From: an uncultured Alphaproteobacteria bacterium
Lineage (GTDB): Bacteria; Pseudomonadota; Alphaproteobacteria; SP197
NCBI GenBank assembly: GCA_958295695.1
Contig: OY282363.1
Span: forward strand, 1,864,225 to 1,928,224
Length of the DNA: 64,000 bases
Direction: 5' to 3'
Below the pieces are notes generated by a model that searched no databases, had not been told where the DNA came from, and worked only from the letters and a program-made list of their open reading frames with translations. Positions 1 through 8,776 of this stretch are shown here, one piece after another. The stretch's first letter is position 1, and each line of letters opens with the position of its first letter. Made by a program: the position numbers and the translations under genes.

Positions 1-393
1 TTCAACGTCGGCTCCGCCGGCGACGTGCACCGGATCGGTCCCCTGGGCGAGCTCGTCGCCGCATGCGTTCCGAGGGATGTGGAGATCGAATGGTACGGCG
101 ACCCGGACCGGCGGAGCTACCGGGTGGCGTTCGACCGGATCGAGGCGCTCGGCTGGCGGGCCGAAAAGACCGCCGCCGACGGCGTGGCGGAGATCTGCGC
201 GGCGCTGGAGGCGGGGGCCGTCGACAAGACGGCCCGCACCGTCACCCTCGAATGGTACAGGGAGCTCGAACGCTGGAGCCGCGTCGTCCGCGCTGGAGGA
301 GACCCGCGGGATCGCGCCCGGCGCAAGGAGCTCGCGCGCTGGCGCCGCGTCGTCCGCGAGGTCGAGATGTACGGGGGCATTGTCGAGATATGA
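1..393 (+). CDS. NAD-dependent epimerase/dehydratase, C-terminal part only
   Basis: The frame is open from base 1, so the 5' end lies outside the window. The visible 130 residues begin with FNVGS, then a D-x-RSYRV block and a V-x-EI-x-AL helix. This is the usual C-terminal substrate-binding end of extended short-chain dehydrogenase sugar-nucleotide epimerases/dehydratases. The Rossmann fold and YxxxK motif are not in view, so the exact sugar substrate cannot be named. The stop overlaps the start of rfbD (ATGA), implying one operon for nucleotide-sugar synthesis. The tail (about residues 85-130) is rich in Arg, Glu and Trp and longer than usual. RmlB is less likely than a generic epimerase. 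Confidence 0.8.
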   Translation, partial: FNVGSAGDVHRIGPLGELVAACVPRDVEIEWYGDPDRRSYRVAFDRIEALGWRAEKTAADGVAEICAALEAGAVDKTARTVTLEWYRELERWSRVVRAGGDPRDRARRKELARWRRVVREVEMYGGIVEI

Positions 394-1280
394 GGGTCGT
401 CCTGCTGGGGCCGAACGGCCAGCTCGGCCACGACGTCCAACGCGCGTGCGCGGAAGCCGGGGAACCGTTCGAGCTGGTCCCGCTGGCGCGCGACCGGCTC
501 GATGTCTCGGTGGCGGGGGCGGTCGAGCGGGTTCTCGGCGAGACGAGCTTCGACGCCGTCCTCAACTGCATCGGCACCAACGCGGAGGATATGGAAGACA
601 ACGCCACCTTGGCCTTCTCCATCAACACGCACGCGGTGAAGGCGATGGCGCGGGTCTGCGCCGCCAAGGGAGCGCGGTTCGTCCATCTCAGCACCGACTA
701 CGTGTTCGGCGGCGACACCGCGCGCGCCCGGCCGTTCCGCGAGGACGACCCGACCGCGCCTGTCAACGTCTACGGCGCGTCCAAGGCCATGGGCGAAACC
801 CTTGTCCGCCTAGTCTGCGAGGACGCCATCGTCCTTCGCGTCGCGGCGCTGTTCGGCGTGGCCGGCTCCAGGAGCAATAGCGGCGGCAACTTCGTCGAGA
901 CCGCGATCCGCGTCGCCCGCGAGAAAGGCGCGCTCCAAGTCGTCGACGACCAGACCATATCGCCGACCTCCACCGCCGACGTGGCGCGCATCCTCTCGCG
1001 GGTGCTGCGGGAGGGGTGCGAACCCGGGATCTACCACGCGGTCAATTCGGGCATAACGACGAGGTTCGCATTCGCGTGCGAGATCGTCCGCCGCGTTGGA
1101 GTCGACGCCACGGTGACTCCCTGCTCCAGCGCCGACTATCCCTCCCGCATCATGCGGCCCAGATATACCCCCCTTGACAACGCCAAGGTCTCGGCCGCTT
1201 TCGGCCCGCCGCCGCCTTGGCAAGATGCGCTCGATCGTTACCTCCGCGCCAAGGGACACGCGGGTGGGGCAGCGGCATGA
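390..1280 (+). CDS. rfbD: dTDP-4-dehydrorhamnose reductase
   Basis: Reduces dTDP-4-keto-rhamnose to dTDP-L-rhamnose with NAD(P)H, the last step of dTDP-rhamnose synthesis. The 296-residue product starts with a Rossmann nucleotide-binding stretch (LLGPNGQLG, residues 4-12). It carries STDYVFGG and the catalytic YGASK (YxxxK), and ends with the family's C-terminal substrate-binding region. The ATG lies in an ATGA overlap with the preceding epimerase gene. The stop overlaps the rfbA start in the same way, so the three are translationally coupled. Length is normal for RmlD. Confidence 0.92.
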   Translation: MRVVLLGPNGQLGHDVQRACAEAGEPFELVPLARDRLDVSVAGAVERVLGETSFDAVLNCIGTNAEDMEDNATLAFSINTHAVKAMARVCAAKGARFVHLSTDYVFGGDTARARPFREDDPTAPVNVYGASKAMGETLVRLVCEDAIVLRVAALFGVAGSRSNSGGNFVETAIRVAREKGALQVVDDQTISPTSTADVARILSRVLREGCEPGIYHAVNSGITTRFAFACEIVRRVGVDATVTPCSSADYPSRIMRPRYTPLDNAKVSAAFGPPPPWQDALDRYLRAKGHAGGAAA

Positions 1281-2212
1281 AAGGCATTCTGCTCGCCGGC
1301 GGCGAGGGCACGCGGCTCCGTCCCGTGACGACGGCGGTGAGCAAGCAGCTCCTGCCGGTCTACGACAAGCCGATGGTCTACTACCCGTTGAGCGTCCTGA
1401 TGCTGGCGGGTGTCCGGGACATCCTGGTGATCGCCACTCCGCGCGACGGCGACGGTTATCGGCGGCTGCTCGGCGATGGAAGCCAGTGGGGCCTGACGCT
1501 CCGGCACGCCGCGCAGCCGCGCCCGGACGGTCTGGCCCAGGCCTTCCTCATCGGCGAGTCGTTCATCGACGGCGATTCCTGCGCCCTGATCCTGGGCGAC
1601 AACATTTTTCACGGCAGCGGGCTGACCGGGTTGCTGCGCCGCGCCGCGTCCCGGCGGGAGGGAGCGACGGTTTTCGCCCACCGGGTCCCGGATCCGGAGA
1701 GCTACGGCGTGGCCGCGTTCGACGCGGCCGGCCGCGTCGTCTCGATCGACGAGAAGCCCGCCCGCCCGCGCTCCGAATGGGCGGTGACGGGCCTCTACTT
1801 CTACGACAACGACGTGGCGCGCATCGCGTCCGAAGTGCGGCCGAGCGCGCGGGGCGAGCTGGAGATCACCGACGTCAACCGGCGCTACCTCGAGCGCGGC
1901 GACCTGCGCGTGGAACTTCTGGGCCGCGGCTTCGCCTGGTTTGACGCCGGGACGCACGACGGCCTCCTGGAGGCCGGGAACTTCGTGCGCGTCGTCGAGA
2001 CGCGCCAGAACCAGCGTATCGGCGTTCCCGAGGAAGTCGCCTTCCGGAACGGCTGGATCGGCCGCGAAGAGCTGGCCGCGCTCGGCCGCGGCCAGCGCGC
2101 GAGCGCCTACGGCGCCTACCTGCTGGGGCTGGCCGATGAAGCCGATGAGGCGCGATTCCCGGAGTCCGCGGCGCGTTGCATGGGAATCGCCCGCCCCCAC
2201 GACGCGGCTTGA
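1277..2212 (+). CDS. rfbA: glucose-1-phosphate thymidylyltransferase
   Basis: Forms dTDP-glucose from glucose-1-phosphate and dTTP, the entry step to dTDP-rhamnose. The N-terminus shows the nucleotidyltransferase signature ([11 protein letters not shown], residues 5-15) followed by [12 protein letters not shown]. Further in are LGDNIFHG, the metal-binding region, and [19 protein letters not shown]. At 311 residues it is a little longer than most RmlA proteins because of an extended C-terminus. The ATG overlaps the rfbD stop (ATGA). rfbB and rfbC are not in view; they may lie left of the window. Confidence 0.94.
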   Translation: MKGILLAGGEGTRLRPVTTAVSKQLLPVYDKPMVYYPLSVLMLAGVRDILVIATPRDGDGYRRLLGDGSQWGLTLRHAAQPRPDGLAQAFLIGESFIDGDSCALILGDNIFHGSGLTGLLRRAASRREGATVFAHRVPDPESYGVAAFDAAGRVVSIDEKPARPRSEWAVTGLYFYDNDVARIASEVRPSARGELEITDVNRRYLERGDLRVELLGRGFAWFDAGTHDGLLEAGNFVRVVETRQNQRIGVPEEVAFRNGWIGREELAALGRGQRASAYGAYLLGLADEADEARFPESAARCMGIARPHDAA

Positions 2213-2333
2213 CCGCCCCGCGGCGCCGCGATTAGACATGAAGGGACGATCTCGGATCGTGGGCGCGATCCGCGTTTCCGGCGCGGGCGGCCGGTCGGGT
2301 GCGTCATATCCAGGAGACGGAAAGGAAGCCCCA

Positions 2334-3227
2334 TTGCAGACAGCGCGCGCCGACGCGGATATCCGCCCCGGCGGTTCGCCGGGAGCCGCTCCCCCGTCCG
2401 CGCCGCCGCCGGGCGTTTCGCGGACCGCGCTCGCTCTCGACGACGTCGCCGAGGGCGCGCGCGCCTTCCACCTGTGGGGGCTGCTCGGCTGGCAGGACAT
2501 ACGCCGGCGCTACCGGCGCTCCAAGCTCGGGCCGTTCTGGCTCACCATCAGCATGGGCGTTCTGGTGGGCACGCTCGGGGTGCTGTACGCTAGTCTGTTC
2601 AACCTCGAGATCGCGAATTATCTGCCGTTCGTCGCCGTCGGCTTCATCGTCTGGGGCCTGATCTCCGGCCTGATCGCGGACGGATGCGAAACGTTCATCG
2701 GCGCCGAGGGCATCGTCAAGCAGGTGAACCTGCCGCTGTCGGTCCACGTCTACCGCGCGGTCTGGCGCAACCTTATCGTCTTCGCCCACAATGCCATCAT
2801 CTACGTCGTCGTGGCCGTCCTCTTCGCCATCTGGCCGGGGTGGGCCGGGCTGCTCGCCTTGCCGGGCCTCGCGCTGCTCTGCCTGAACGGCGTCTGGGTG
2901 GGGCTGCTGCTCGGCCTCGTGTCGGCCCGCTTCCGCGACATATCGCAGATCGTCGTCAGCATCGTGCAGGTCAGTTTCTTCCTCACGCCGATCATCTGGA
3001 CGCCCGAGCTGCTGTCCGGCCGCTCGTCGGTGCTGGGCGTCGACCCGTCGTTGGTGCTGGACGTCAACCCGTTCTTCCATCTCGTGGAAGTGGTGCGGGC
3101 GCCGTTGCTGGGGCAGGCGCCGGCGCTCCTCTCCTGGTACGCGGTCCTGGGCGTCGCCGGGGGCGGCTGGCTGGCGACGCTCGTCATGTACCGCCGCTAC
3201 CGCGGGCGGATCGCCTACTGGGTATGA
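2334..3227 (+). CDS. ABC-2 type polysaccharide export permease
   Basis: Inner-membrane permease of an O-antigen/capsule exporter, partner of the following ATPase. After a Pro/Ala-rich cytoplasmic N-terminus comes WQDIRRRYRRSKLGPFWLT, the typical entry to ABC-2 polysaccharide permeases of the Wzm/KpsM type. About six hydrophobic segments follow, including one ending FFLTPIIWTPELL. I chose the TTG at 2334 because AAAGGAAG lies five bases upstream. An in-frame ATG at 2238 has no visible ribosome-binding site but would give 32 more residues. The stop overlaps the ATPase start (ATGA), so the two subunits are coupled. Confidence 0.85.
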   Translation: MQTARADADIRPGGSPGAAPPSAPPPGVSRTALALDDVAEGARAFHLWGLLGWQDIRRRYRRSKLGPFWLTISMGVLVGTLGVLYASLFNLEIANYLPFVAVGFIVWGLISGLIADGCETFIGAEGIVKQVNLPLSVHVYRAVWRNLIVFAHNAIIYVVVAVLFAIWPGWAGLLALPGLALLCLNGVWVGLLLGLVSARFRDISQIVVSIVQVSFFLTPIIWTPELLSGRSSVLGVDPSLVLDVNPFFHLVEVVRAPLLGQAPALLSWYAVLGVAGGGWLATLVMYRRYRGRIAYWV

Positions 3228-3982
3228 GCGCGGACCTGAGCCTGCGGCTCGACGCCGTGACGGTCGACTTCCCGGTCTACGGCGCGGACGCCCGTTCCCT
3301 GAAGAACAACCTGCTGCGCAAGGGCACGGGCGGTCTGATCGGGCGCGGGACCGACAACCGCCTGTCGGTGCGGGCGCTCGAGGATGTAACCCTCGCGTTC
3401 GAGCGCGGCGCCCGGGTCGGGCTGGTCGGCGCCAACGGCGCGGGCAAGACGACCCTGCTGCGGGTGCTCGCGGGAGTCTACGAGCCGACGGGCGGGCGAG
3501 TGCGGCGCCGGGGACGGGTGGCTTCCCTGTTCGACGTGTCGCTCGGCATGGAGCCGGACGCGACGGGCTACGAGAACATCGTGATACGCGGCGTGCTCTT
3601 GGGGCATCCGCCCGCGCGGGTGCGGGAGCGCATGGACGAGATCGCGGCCTTCACCGGGCTCGGCGACTATCTGGCGATGCCGGTGCATACCTACTCGACC
3701 GGCATGGCGCTGCGGCTGGCTTTCGCGGTCTGCACCTGTATCGCGCCCGAGATCCTGCTGATGGACGAATGGATCGGCGTTGGCGACGCCGCCTTCATCG
3801 AGAAGGCCGGACGCCGGATGGAGGAGTTCGTGGACAGCGCCGGCCTCCTGGTGCTGGCCTCGCACAATCCCGCGTTGCTGGAGCGCGTCTGCGCCACGGG
3901 CGTGCTGCTCGACGCCGGGCGGGTGAAGGCTTCCGGCCCCATCGGGGACGTGCTGCGACGATACGAGGAGAGGGACGTTTGA
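3224..3982 (+). CDS. ABC transporter ATP-binding protein for polysaccharide export
   Basis: Powers the preceding permease. Walker A GANGAGKT is at residues 69-76, the signature is YSTGM at 157-161 (the STGM variant usual in Wzt/KpsT proteins), Walker B ILLMDE is at 177-182, and the switch histidine lies in LASHN. The 252-residue protein ends just after the nucleotide-binding domain. It therefore lacks the C-terminal carbohydrate-binding domain that lets some Wzt proteins recognise a capped O-antigen. It starts in an ATGA overlap with the permease, and its stop overlaps the TTG start of the glycosyltransferase. Confidence 0.92.
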   Translation: MSADLSLRLDAVTVDFPVYGADARSLKNNLLRKGTGGLIGRGTDNRLSVRALEDVTLAFERGARVGLVGANGAGKTTLLRVLAGVYEPTGGRVRRRGRVASLFDVSLGMEPDATGYENIVIRGVLLGHPPARVRERMDEIAAFTGLGDYLAMPVHTYSTGMALRLAFAVCTCIAPEILLMDEWIGVGDAAFIEKAGRRMEEFVDSAGLLVLASHNPALLERVCATGVLLDAGRVKASGPIGDVLRRYEERDV

Positions 3983-4923
3983 CCGCCGGAGGCGGACCGC
4001 GGCCGAAGGTCGCGGTGCTGATGGCGGTCTTTCGGGACGCCCGGTTCCTGTCGGCGCAGATCTCGTCCATCCGCGCCCAAAGCCACGCCGACCTCGACCT
4101 GTGGGTCTCGCGCGATTGCGACGAGGAGGATGTGGGGCGCGTCCTCGAAGAGCATCGGCGGACGTTTCGCGCGGGGCGCTTCCACCTGCGCGCCGGGCCG
4201 CGGCGGGGAGCTGCCGCGAATTTCCTCTCGCTGGCGTTCGACGAGGCGATCCGGGCCGACTACTTCGCCTACGCGGACCAGGACGACGTCTGGGAGCCGG
4301 ACAAGCTCTCCCGCGCCGTCGCGGCGCTGGAGCGCGTCCCCGCCGGCGCGCCGGCCCTCTATTGCTCGCGCTCGAGCCTGATCGACGAGAACGGCCGCCC
4401 GCTGGGCCTCGCGCCCTTTCACGGCCGACGGCCGCCGTGCTTCCGCAACGCGCTGGCGCAGAACATCGCCAGCGGCCACGGCGCGGTCTTCAACCGGGCG
4501 GCGCGCGAACTCCTGCGCGCCTCGGGCGTGAGGGAAGCGGCGTCCCACGACTGGTGGACCTACCTGCTCGTCACCGGCGCGGGCGGCCGGGTTGTCTACG
4601 ATCCCCGTCCCAATGTGCGTTATCGCCTGCACGACCGCAACGATGTGGGCGCGGCGATGGGCTGGCGGTCGCGCACGTTGCGGCGAATCCGGAACCTTGC
4701 CGGCCGTCGGTTCTCGCGGGTCACGGCCGCGAACATCCGCGCGCTGCGCGAAGCCGGGGGGCTTCTGACGGCGGAGAACAGGCGCATCCTCGACATTTAC
4801 GAAAGGGCGCGCGAAAGGCGTCTGCCGTTCAGGTTGTGGGGTCTGTGGAAGTCGGGCGTGCACCGGCAGACGCGCATGGAGAGCTTCTGGCTGTTCGCCG
4901 CCGCCGCGCTCAACAGGCTTTGA
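3979..4923 (+). CDS. family 2 glycosyltransferase
   Basis: Probably adds a sugar, perhaps rhamnose given the rfb genes, to the growing polysaccharide. The 314-residue protein has the GT-A nucleotide-binding start (VAVLMAVFRDARFL, from residue 11) and the metal-binding ADQDDVW at 99-105. That variant is common in rhamnosyltransferase-like GT2 proteins. SHDWW around residue 192 fits the acceptor/catalytic-base region. No transmembrane segment is evident. The start is a TTG overlapping the ATPase stop (TTGA), preceded by GAGGAGAGGG. The acceptor and linkage cannot be read from sequence. Confidence 0.87.
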   Translation: MTAGGGPRPKVAVLMAVFRDARFLSAQISSIRAQSHADLDLWVSRDCDEEDVGRVLEEHRRTFRAGRFHLRAGPRRGAAANFLSLAFDEAIRADYFAYADQDDVWEPDKLSRAVAALERVPAGAPALYCSRSSLIDENGRPLGLAPFHGRRPPCFRNALAQNIASGHGAVFNRAARELLRASGVREAASHDWWTYLLVTGAGGRVVYDPRPNVRYRLHDRNDVGAAMGWRSRTLRRIRNLAGRRFSRVTAANIRALREAGGLLTAENRRILDIYERARERRLPFRLWGLWKSGVHRQTRMESFWLFAAAALNRL

Positions 4924-5031
4924 CCCGGATTTCCCGAACCGGCCGGGATCTTCGAGCCGGCGCTTGAGGGAGCTTGACGGCGACCGGCGATCATGTGCTT
5001 CGTTCCGGACTCCGGCGAAGGAGGACGGACC

Positions 5032-5457
5032 ATGGAACAGCGGCTCAGCATCGTCACGCTCGGCGTGGCCGACCTGGCCCGTTCCCGGGCCTTCTACGAG
5101 GCGCTGGGCTGGCGGGTCGCGACCGGGGAGAACGCCGACCGGATCGTCTGTTTCACGCTGAACGGCGTCGGCTTCTCGCTCTATCCCCGGGACAGGCTCG
5201 ACGAGGACATCGGCGTCGCCGGTTCCGGCGGAACCGCCACGGGCGCCGTCACGCTGGCCCACAACGTCCGCTCGAGGGAGGAGGTCGCGGTCGTTCTGGC
5301 CGAGGCGGACCGGGCAGGTGGCGCGATCGTGAAGCCCGCGCGGGACGTCTTCTGGGGCGGCCACTCCGGCTATTTCAGCGACCCCGACGGGCATCTCTGG
5401 GAGGTCGCCTGGAATCCGTTCTCGCCGCTCGACGACGCGGGCAACTTCGCCTGGTGA
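5032..5457 (+). CDS. VOC (glyoxalase/dioxygenase superfamily) protein
   Basis: A 141-residue single-unit vicinal-oxygen-chelate protein. It begins with the beta-alpha-beta pattern TLGVADLARSRAFYEALGW and ends with GYFSDPDGHLWEVAWNP, where the E of WEVAW is the usual metal-ligand position. The family includes lyases, dioxygenases and antibiotic-binding proteins, and I cannot tell which applies here. The ATG is chosen by AAGGAGG at 5018-5024, seven bases upstream. It stands apart from the surface-polysaccharide genes and is followed by an esterase in the same direction. Confidence 0.85.
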   Translation: MEQRLSIVTLGVADLARSRAFYEALGWRVATGENADRIVCFTLNGVGFSLYPRDRLDEDIGVAGSGGTATGAVTLAHNVRSREEVAVVLAEADRAGGAIVKPARDVFWGGHSGYFSDPDGHLWEVAWNPFSPLDDAGNFAW

Positions 5458-5523
5458 GCCGCTCCGCCTCGGCGGCGGCCTTCATCCGGCGACCCGTCGG
5501 TCGCTTTCCGAGGAGGTTTCGCC

Positions 5524-6426
5524 ATGGTCAGTACGGGAATGCGTCGGGTGCTTGCCCGGCTCGAGGAAGAAAAGGCCGAGGCGGCCGGGCTCCCGGAACC
5601 GACTTGGGAACGGATGCGCCGGGATTACGAGGACCTCGGCAGGGACTTTCCGGCCGATCCGGCGGCGCCGGGCGAGCGGACCGAGCTCGGCGGCGTGCCG
5701 GCCGTCCGCTTCGCGGGGGAGGGCGCCGACGAGAGCCGCGCGGTGTACTTCCTCCATGGCGGCGGCTATGTGCTCGGCGGGATTCTCACGCACCGCGCCA
5801 TCACCTCGCGCATCGCCCTCGCGGCGGGCTGTCCGGTCTACGCGCTGGACTACCGGCTGGCGCCGGAGCACGTGTTTCCCGCCGCCGTCGACGACGCCGT
5901 CGCCGGCTACCGCGCCCTCGTGGGCCGGGGGCTCGCGCCGGACCGGATCGCGGTATCGGGCGATTCGGCCGGCGGCGGGCTGGCCCTGGCGTGTCTGCTG
6001 GCGTTGCGCGACGCCGGCGACGCCTTGCCCGCCTGCGCGATTCCCATCTCGCCGTGGACGGACCTCACCGGCGCGACCGGATGGGCCACAGCGGACGACG
6101 CGGTGGACCCCGTGCTCACGGCCGACATGCTGCGCCGCATGGCGCGCGACTACATGGCGGGCCAGGATGCGCGGACGGCCCTGGCGTCGCCCATGTTCGC
6201 CGAACCGGACGGCCTGCCGCCCCTGCTGATCCAGGTCGGGACGGCGGAAATCCTGCTGACCGATTCCACGCTGTTCGCGGAAAAGGCGCGGAACGCCGGA
6301 GTCGACGTCACGCTCGAGATCGAGACGGGCGCGCCGCATGTCTGGCATCATTTCGTGCCGCTGGCGGACGAGGCCGGCGCCGCGATCGGGCGCATCGGCG
6401 CCTTCGTCCGCGAGCGCACGGAATGA
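5524..6426 (+). CDS. alpha/beta hydrolase of the hormone-sensitive-lipase family
   Basis: A 300-residue carboxylesterase of the HSL (family IV) type, probably cytoplasmic since no signal peptide is seen. The oxyanion motif HGGGY is at 78-82, the nucleophile elbow GDSAGG at 146-151 (Ser148), the acid residue lies in the EILLTDST region, and the base histidine in APHVWHHF. Such enzymes cleave short- to medium-chain acyl esters; the natural substrate is unknown. AGGAGG at 5511-5516 precedes the ATG at a good distance. Confidence 0.9.
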   Translation: MVSTGMRRVLARLEEEKAEAAGLPEPTWERMRRDYEDLGRDFPADPAAPGERTELGGVPAVRFAGEGADESRAVYFLHGGGYVLGGILTHRAITSRIALAAGCPVYALDYRLAPEHVFPAAVDDAVAGYRALVGRGLAPDRIAVSGDSAGGGLALACLLALRDAGDALPACAIPISPWTDLTGATGWATADDAVDPVLTADMLRRMARDYMAGQDARTALASPMFAEPDGLPPLLIQVGTAEILLTDSTLFAEKARNAGVDVTLEIETGAPHVWHHFVPLADEAGAAIGRIGAFVRERTE

Positions 6427-6523
6427 GACGCGAGGCCCGGCGGCCGGGTGAAGGCCGATCCCGCTCTGCTCGGCGAGGGGTCGCTTCCGGACACCGGCGC
6501 CGCCCGATGCGGGGACGCCGGCG

Positions 6524-6766
6524 ATGAAAGCCTGGGCGATGGGCGGCGCGGCCGTGGTGCTCTGCGCGGCGCTCGCGACATGGCTGATCGACACGCTGTT
6601 CGCCGCGGACGGCGTCGATCTGGGAGTCCACGGCGCGCTCGCGGTGTTCCTTTGCCTCGTCTTCGTGCCGGGGTTGACGATCGCGCTGATGCGGCTCGCG
6701 CATCTCAGCGACGCCCGCGGCTTCGACCGGGCCGCGTCCGGACCGCCACGCCGCGACGACGACTGA
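6524..6766 (+). CDS. small two-span membrane protein of unknown function
   Basis: An 80-residue frame encoding two hydrophobic helices (about residues 5-25 and 37-58). They flank a short loop, and the tail is charged, rich in Arg and Asp. I do not recognise a family. A weak GGGGA lies about nine bases upstream of the ATG. It fills the gap between the esterase and the transglycosylase in the same direction. The membrane-protein pattern supports a real gene, but its short length leaves doubt. Confidence 0.55.
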   Translation: MKAWAMGGAAVVLCAALATWLIDTLFAADGVDLGVHGALAVFLCLVFVPGLTIALMRLAHLSDARGFDRAASGPPRRDDD

Positions 6767-6854
6767 TTCCCGCGACCGCCGTTTCGCCGCGGTTGCGTTC
6801 GTCGGGCCGGTGTGCCATAAGCAATGGGGAACAAAACCGATACGGACTCGATCC

Positions 6855-7826
6855 ATGACGCGACGTCTCGCGATCCTCTGCCTGGCCCTCGCGCTGGCCG
6901 CGATCGCGCCCGCGACGGCCCAGCAGCAGACATGGGACGACTTCCTCGACGGCGTCCGCGACGAGGCCCGCGCCGCGGGCGTCGGCGAGACCGCGCTCGC
7001 CCTCGCGCTGGACGGCCTGCGGCCGCTCCCCCGCGTGATCGAGCTCGACAGGAGCCAGCCCGAAGGCACGGTGAGCTTCCAGGAATACATGGAGCGCCGC
7101 GTTCCGGCCGAACTCGTCGCGACCGCGCGCCAGCGCCATGCCCGGCACGAGCCCCTGCTGGTCGCCATCGCCGACCACTTCGGGCTGGACCCCGAGTTCA
7201 TCGTCGCGTTGTGGGGCCTCGAAACCCGGTTCGGGAGCTACACCGGCGGCTTCGATGTCGTGGCCTCGGTCGCGACGCTGGCATGGGACGAACGGCGCGG
7301 CGACTTCTTTCGCCGCGAATTGATGCACGCGCTCCGCATCCTCGACGAGGGCCACATCGCGCGCGGCGACATGGTGGGCTCCTGGGCGGGCGCGATGGGC
7401 CAGAGCCAGTTCATGCCGTCGAGTTTCTCGACATACGCCTACGACTGGGACCTCGACGGCCGTCGCGACATCTGGACGAACAAGGGCGACGTGTTCGCGT
7501 CGGCCGCCAACTATCTCTCCCGTTCCGGTTGGCGCGAGGGTTTGCCGTGGGGCGGGCCGGTCAGCCTGCCGGAGGGCTTCGACGCCGGCCTCGAGGGCCA
7601 CGGCGGGACGAGGCCGCTGGCCGACTGGCTGGAGCTCGGCGTGACGTGGATCGGCGAGGGACCGGCCGTCGCGCTCGACGAGCAGGCGTCGCTCGTGACT
7701 CCGGGCGGCGAGCGGGGAGGGGTCTGGCTCGTCTTCGACAACTACCGCGCGATCCTGAAATGGAACCGGTCCGACTATTTCGCCATGTCGGTGGTCACGC
7801 TTGCGGACGCGATCGCCGGGCGGTAG
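6855..7826 (+). CDS. mltB: lytic murein transglycosylase (MltB-like)
   Basis: Cleaves peptidoglycan glycan strands with formation of 1,6-anhydro ends, acting in the periplasm. A cleavable signal peptide (residues 1-22, ending ATA before QQ) precedes the SLT/MltB domain. The catalytic glutamate lies in LETRFG (Glu123), followed by the family's MGQSQFMPSSF and the NYL region. At 323 residues it has no C-terminal peptidoglycan-binding domain. There is no lipobox, so it looks soluble or loosely membrane-associated rather than a lipoprotein. It begins the cell-wall run with rlpA and dacC. Confidence 0.9.
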   Translation: MTRRLAILCLALALAAIAPATAQQQTWDDFLDGVRDEARAAGVGETALALALDGLRPLPRVIELDRSQPEGTVSFQEYMERRVPAELVATARQRHARHEPLLVAIADHFGLDPEFIVALWGLETRFGSYTGGFDVVASVATLAWDERRGDFFRRELMHALRILDEGHIARGDMVGSWAGAMGQSQFMPSSFSTYAYDWDLDGRRDIWTNKGDVFASAANYLSRSGWREGLPWGGPVSLPEGFDAGLEGHGGTRPLADWLELGVTWIGEGPAVALDEQASLVTPGGERGGVWLVFDNYRAILKWNRSDYFAMSVVTLADAIAGR

Positions 7827-7858
7827 TCTCCCTCGGCATACAACATCTGGTGTCCGGG

Positions 7859-8689
7859 ATGTTTTCAGCCTCTCTGTTTCGCGGGACACGGCGCCGGTTG
7901 AGCCTCGCCGCGGTCGTGGCGGCCGGGCTTTCGGGGTGCGCGGAAACCGACATCGCGGCGACCGTCATCAAGGAGGTCGCGGGGCCTCCGCCGACCGGCG
8001 CGTACAAGGTCGGCGATCCCTACCGGATCGGCGGCGTCTGGTACTATCCGAAGGAAGAACCCCACTATGACGAAGTGGGAATCGCCTCTTGGTACGGCGA
8101 GGCGTTTCACGGCCGCGCGACCGCCAACGGCGAGATCTACGACATGAACGAGCTGACGGCGGCGCACAAGACGCTGCCGATGCCCGTCCATGTCCGCGTG
8201 ACGAACCTGGAGAACGGGCGTTCGCTGGTTCTGCGGGTCAACGACCGCGGGCCGTTCGTGGCGGGGCGGATCATCGATGTCTCGCGCCGGGCGGCCCAGC
8301 TCCTCGATTTCCATCTCGAAGGCACCGCCCAGGTGAGGGTCCAGGTTGTCGACGGGGACACCGAACGGACCTATGCCGAGTTGGGCCAGCCGGGGCCGGT
8401 CTCGACCGGCGGGATCCCGGTCGCCGGGACCGAACGGGCCGCGGAGCGCGGGAGCGGCGGCGAGCGGTTCGTTCAGGTCGGGGCCTACCGCGACGCCCGC
8501 AACGTGGCGACCGCCAGCAGCACCCTGAACGCGGTCGGCGAGGTTCAACTGCACCGGATCGCAAGGGGCGACCAGGTCTTGTATCGCGTTCGCCTGGGCC
8601 CCTTCGCGACCGACGCCGAGGCCGAGAGCGTGCGGCGCGCCGTGGCGCTGCGCGGCTACCCCGAGGCCATCGTCGTCGTCGAGCCCTGA
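7859..8689 (+). CDS. rlpA: septal ring lytic transglycosylase RlpA family lipoprotein
   Basis: Acts on denuded peptidoglycan at the septum in species where it has been studied. The N-terminus is a lipoprotein signal with lipobox LSGC (Cys27). The double-psi beta-barrel domain spans about 75-165, with GIASWYGEAFHGRATANGE and the catalytic-site NDRGPF. A C-terminal SPOR domain (about 195-276, FVQVGAYRD and VRLGPF) would bind denuded glycans. An alternative GTG start lies three codons upstream. It sits 32 bases after mltB and before dacC, the usual alphaproteobacterial order. Confidence 0.93.
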   Translation: MFSASLFRGTRRRLSLAAVVAAGLSGCAETDIAATVIKEVAGPPPTGAYKVGDPYRIGGVWYYPKEEPHYDEVGIASWYGEAFHGRATANGEIYDMNELTAAHKTLPMPVHVRVTNLENGRSLVLRVNDRGPFVAGRIIDVSRRAAQLLDFHLEGTAQVRVQVVDGDTERTYAELGQPGPVSTGGIPVAGTERAAERGSGGERFVQVGAYRDARNVATASSTLNAVGEVQLHRIARGDQVLYRVRLGPFATDAEAESVRRAVALRGYPEAIVVVEP

Positions 8690-8776
8690 GATCTGGCCAT
8701 CGGCCGGACGGCGGGCCAGAATTCCGCCGCAAAGGTCCGTTATGTCCGCGTTCGCTCCAGGGACGGTCCCACCGCG

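Noticed and set aside
5461-5523. Short GC-rich repeats before the esterase gene
   Set aside because: Only codon-like GC runs; no repeat unit or hairpin beyond what this base composition gives by chance.
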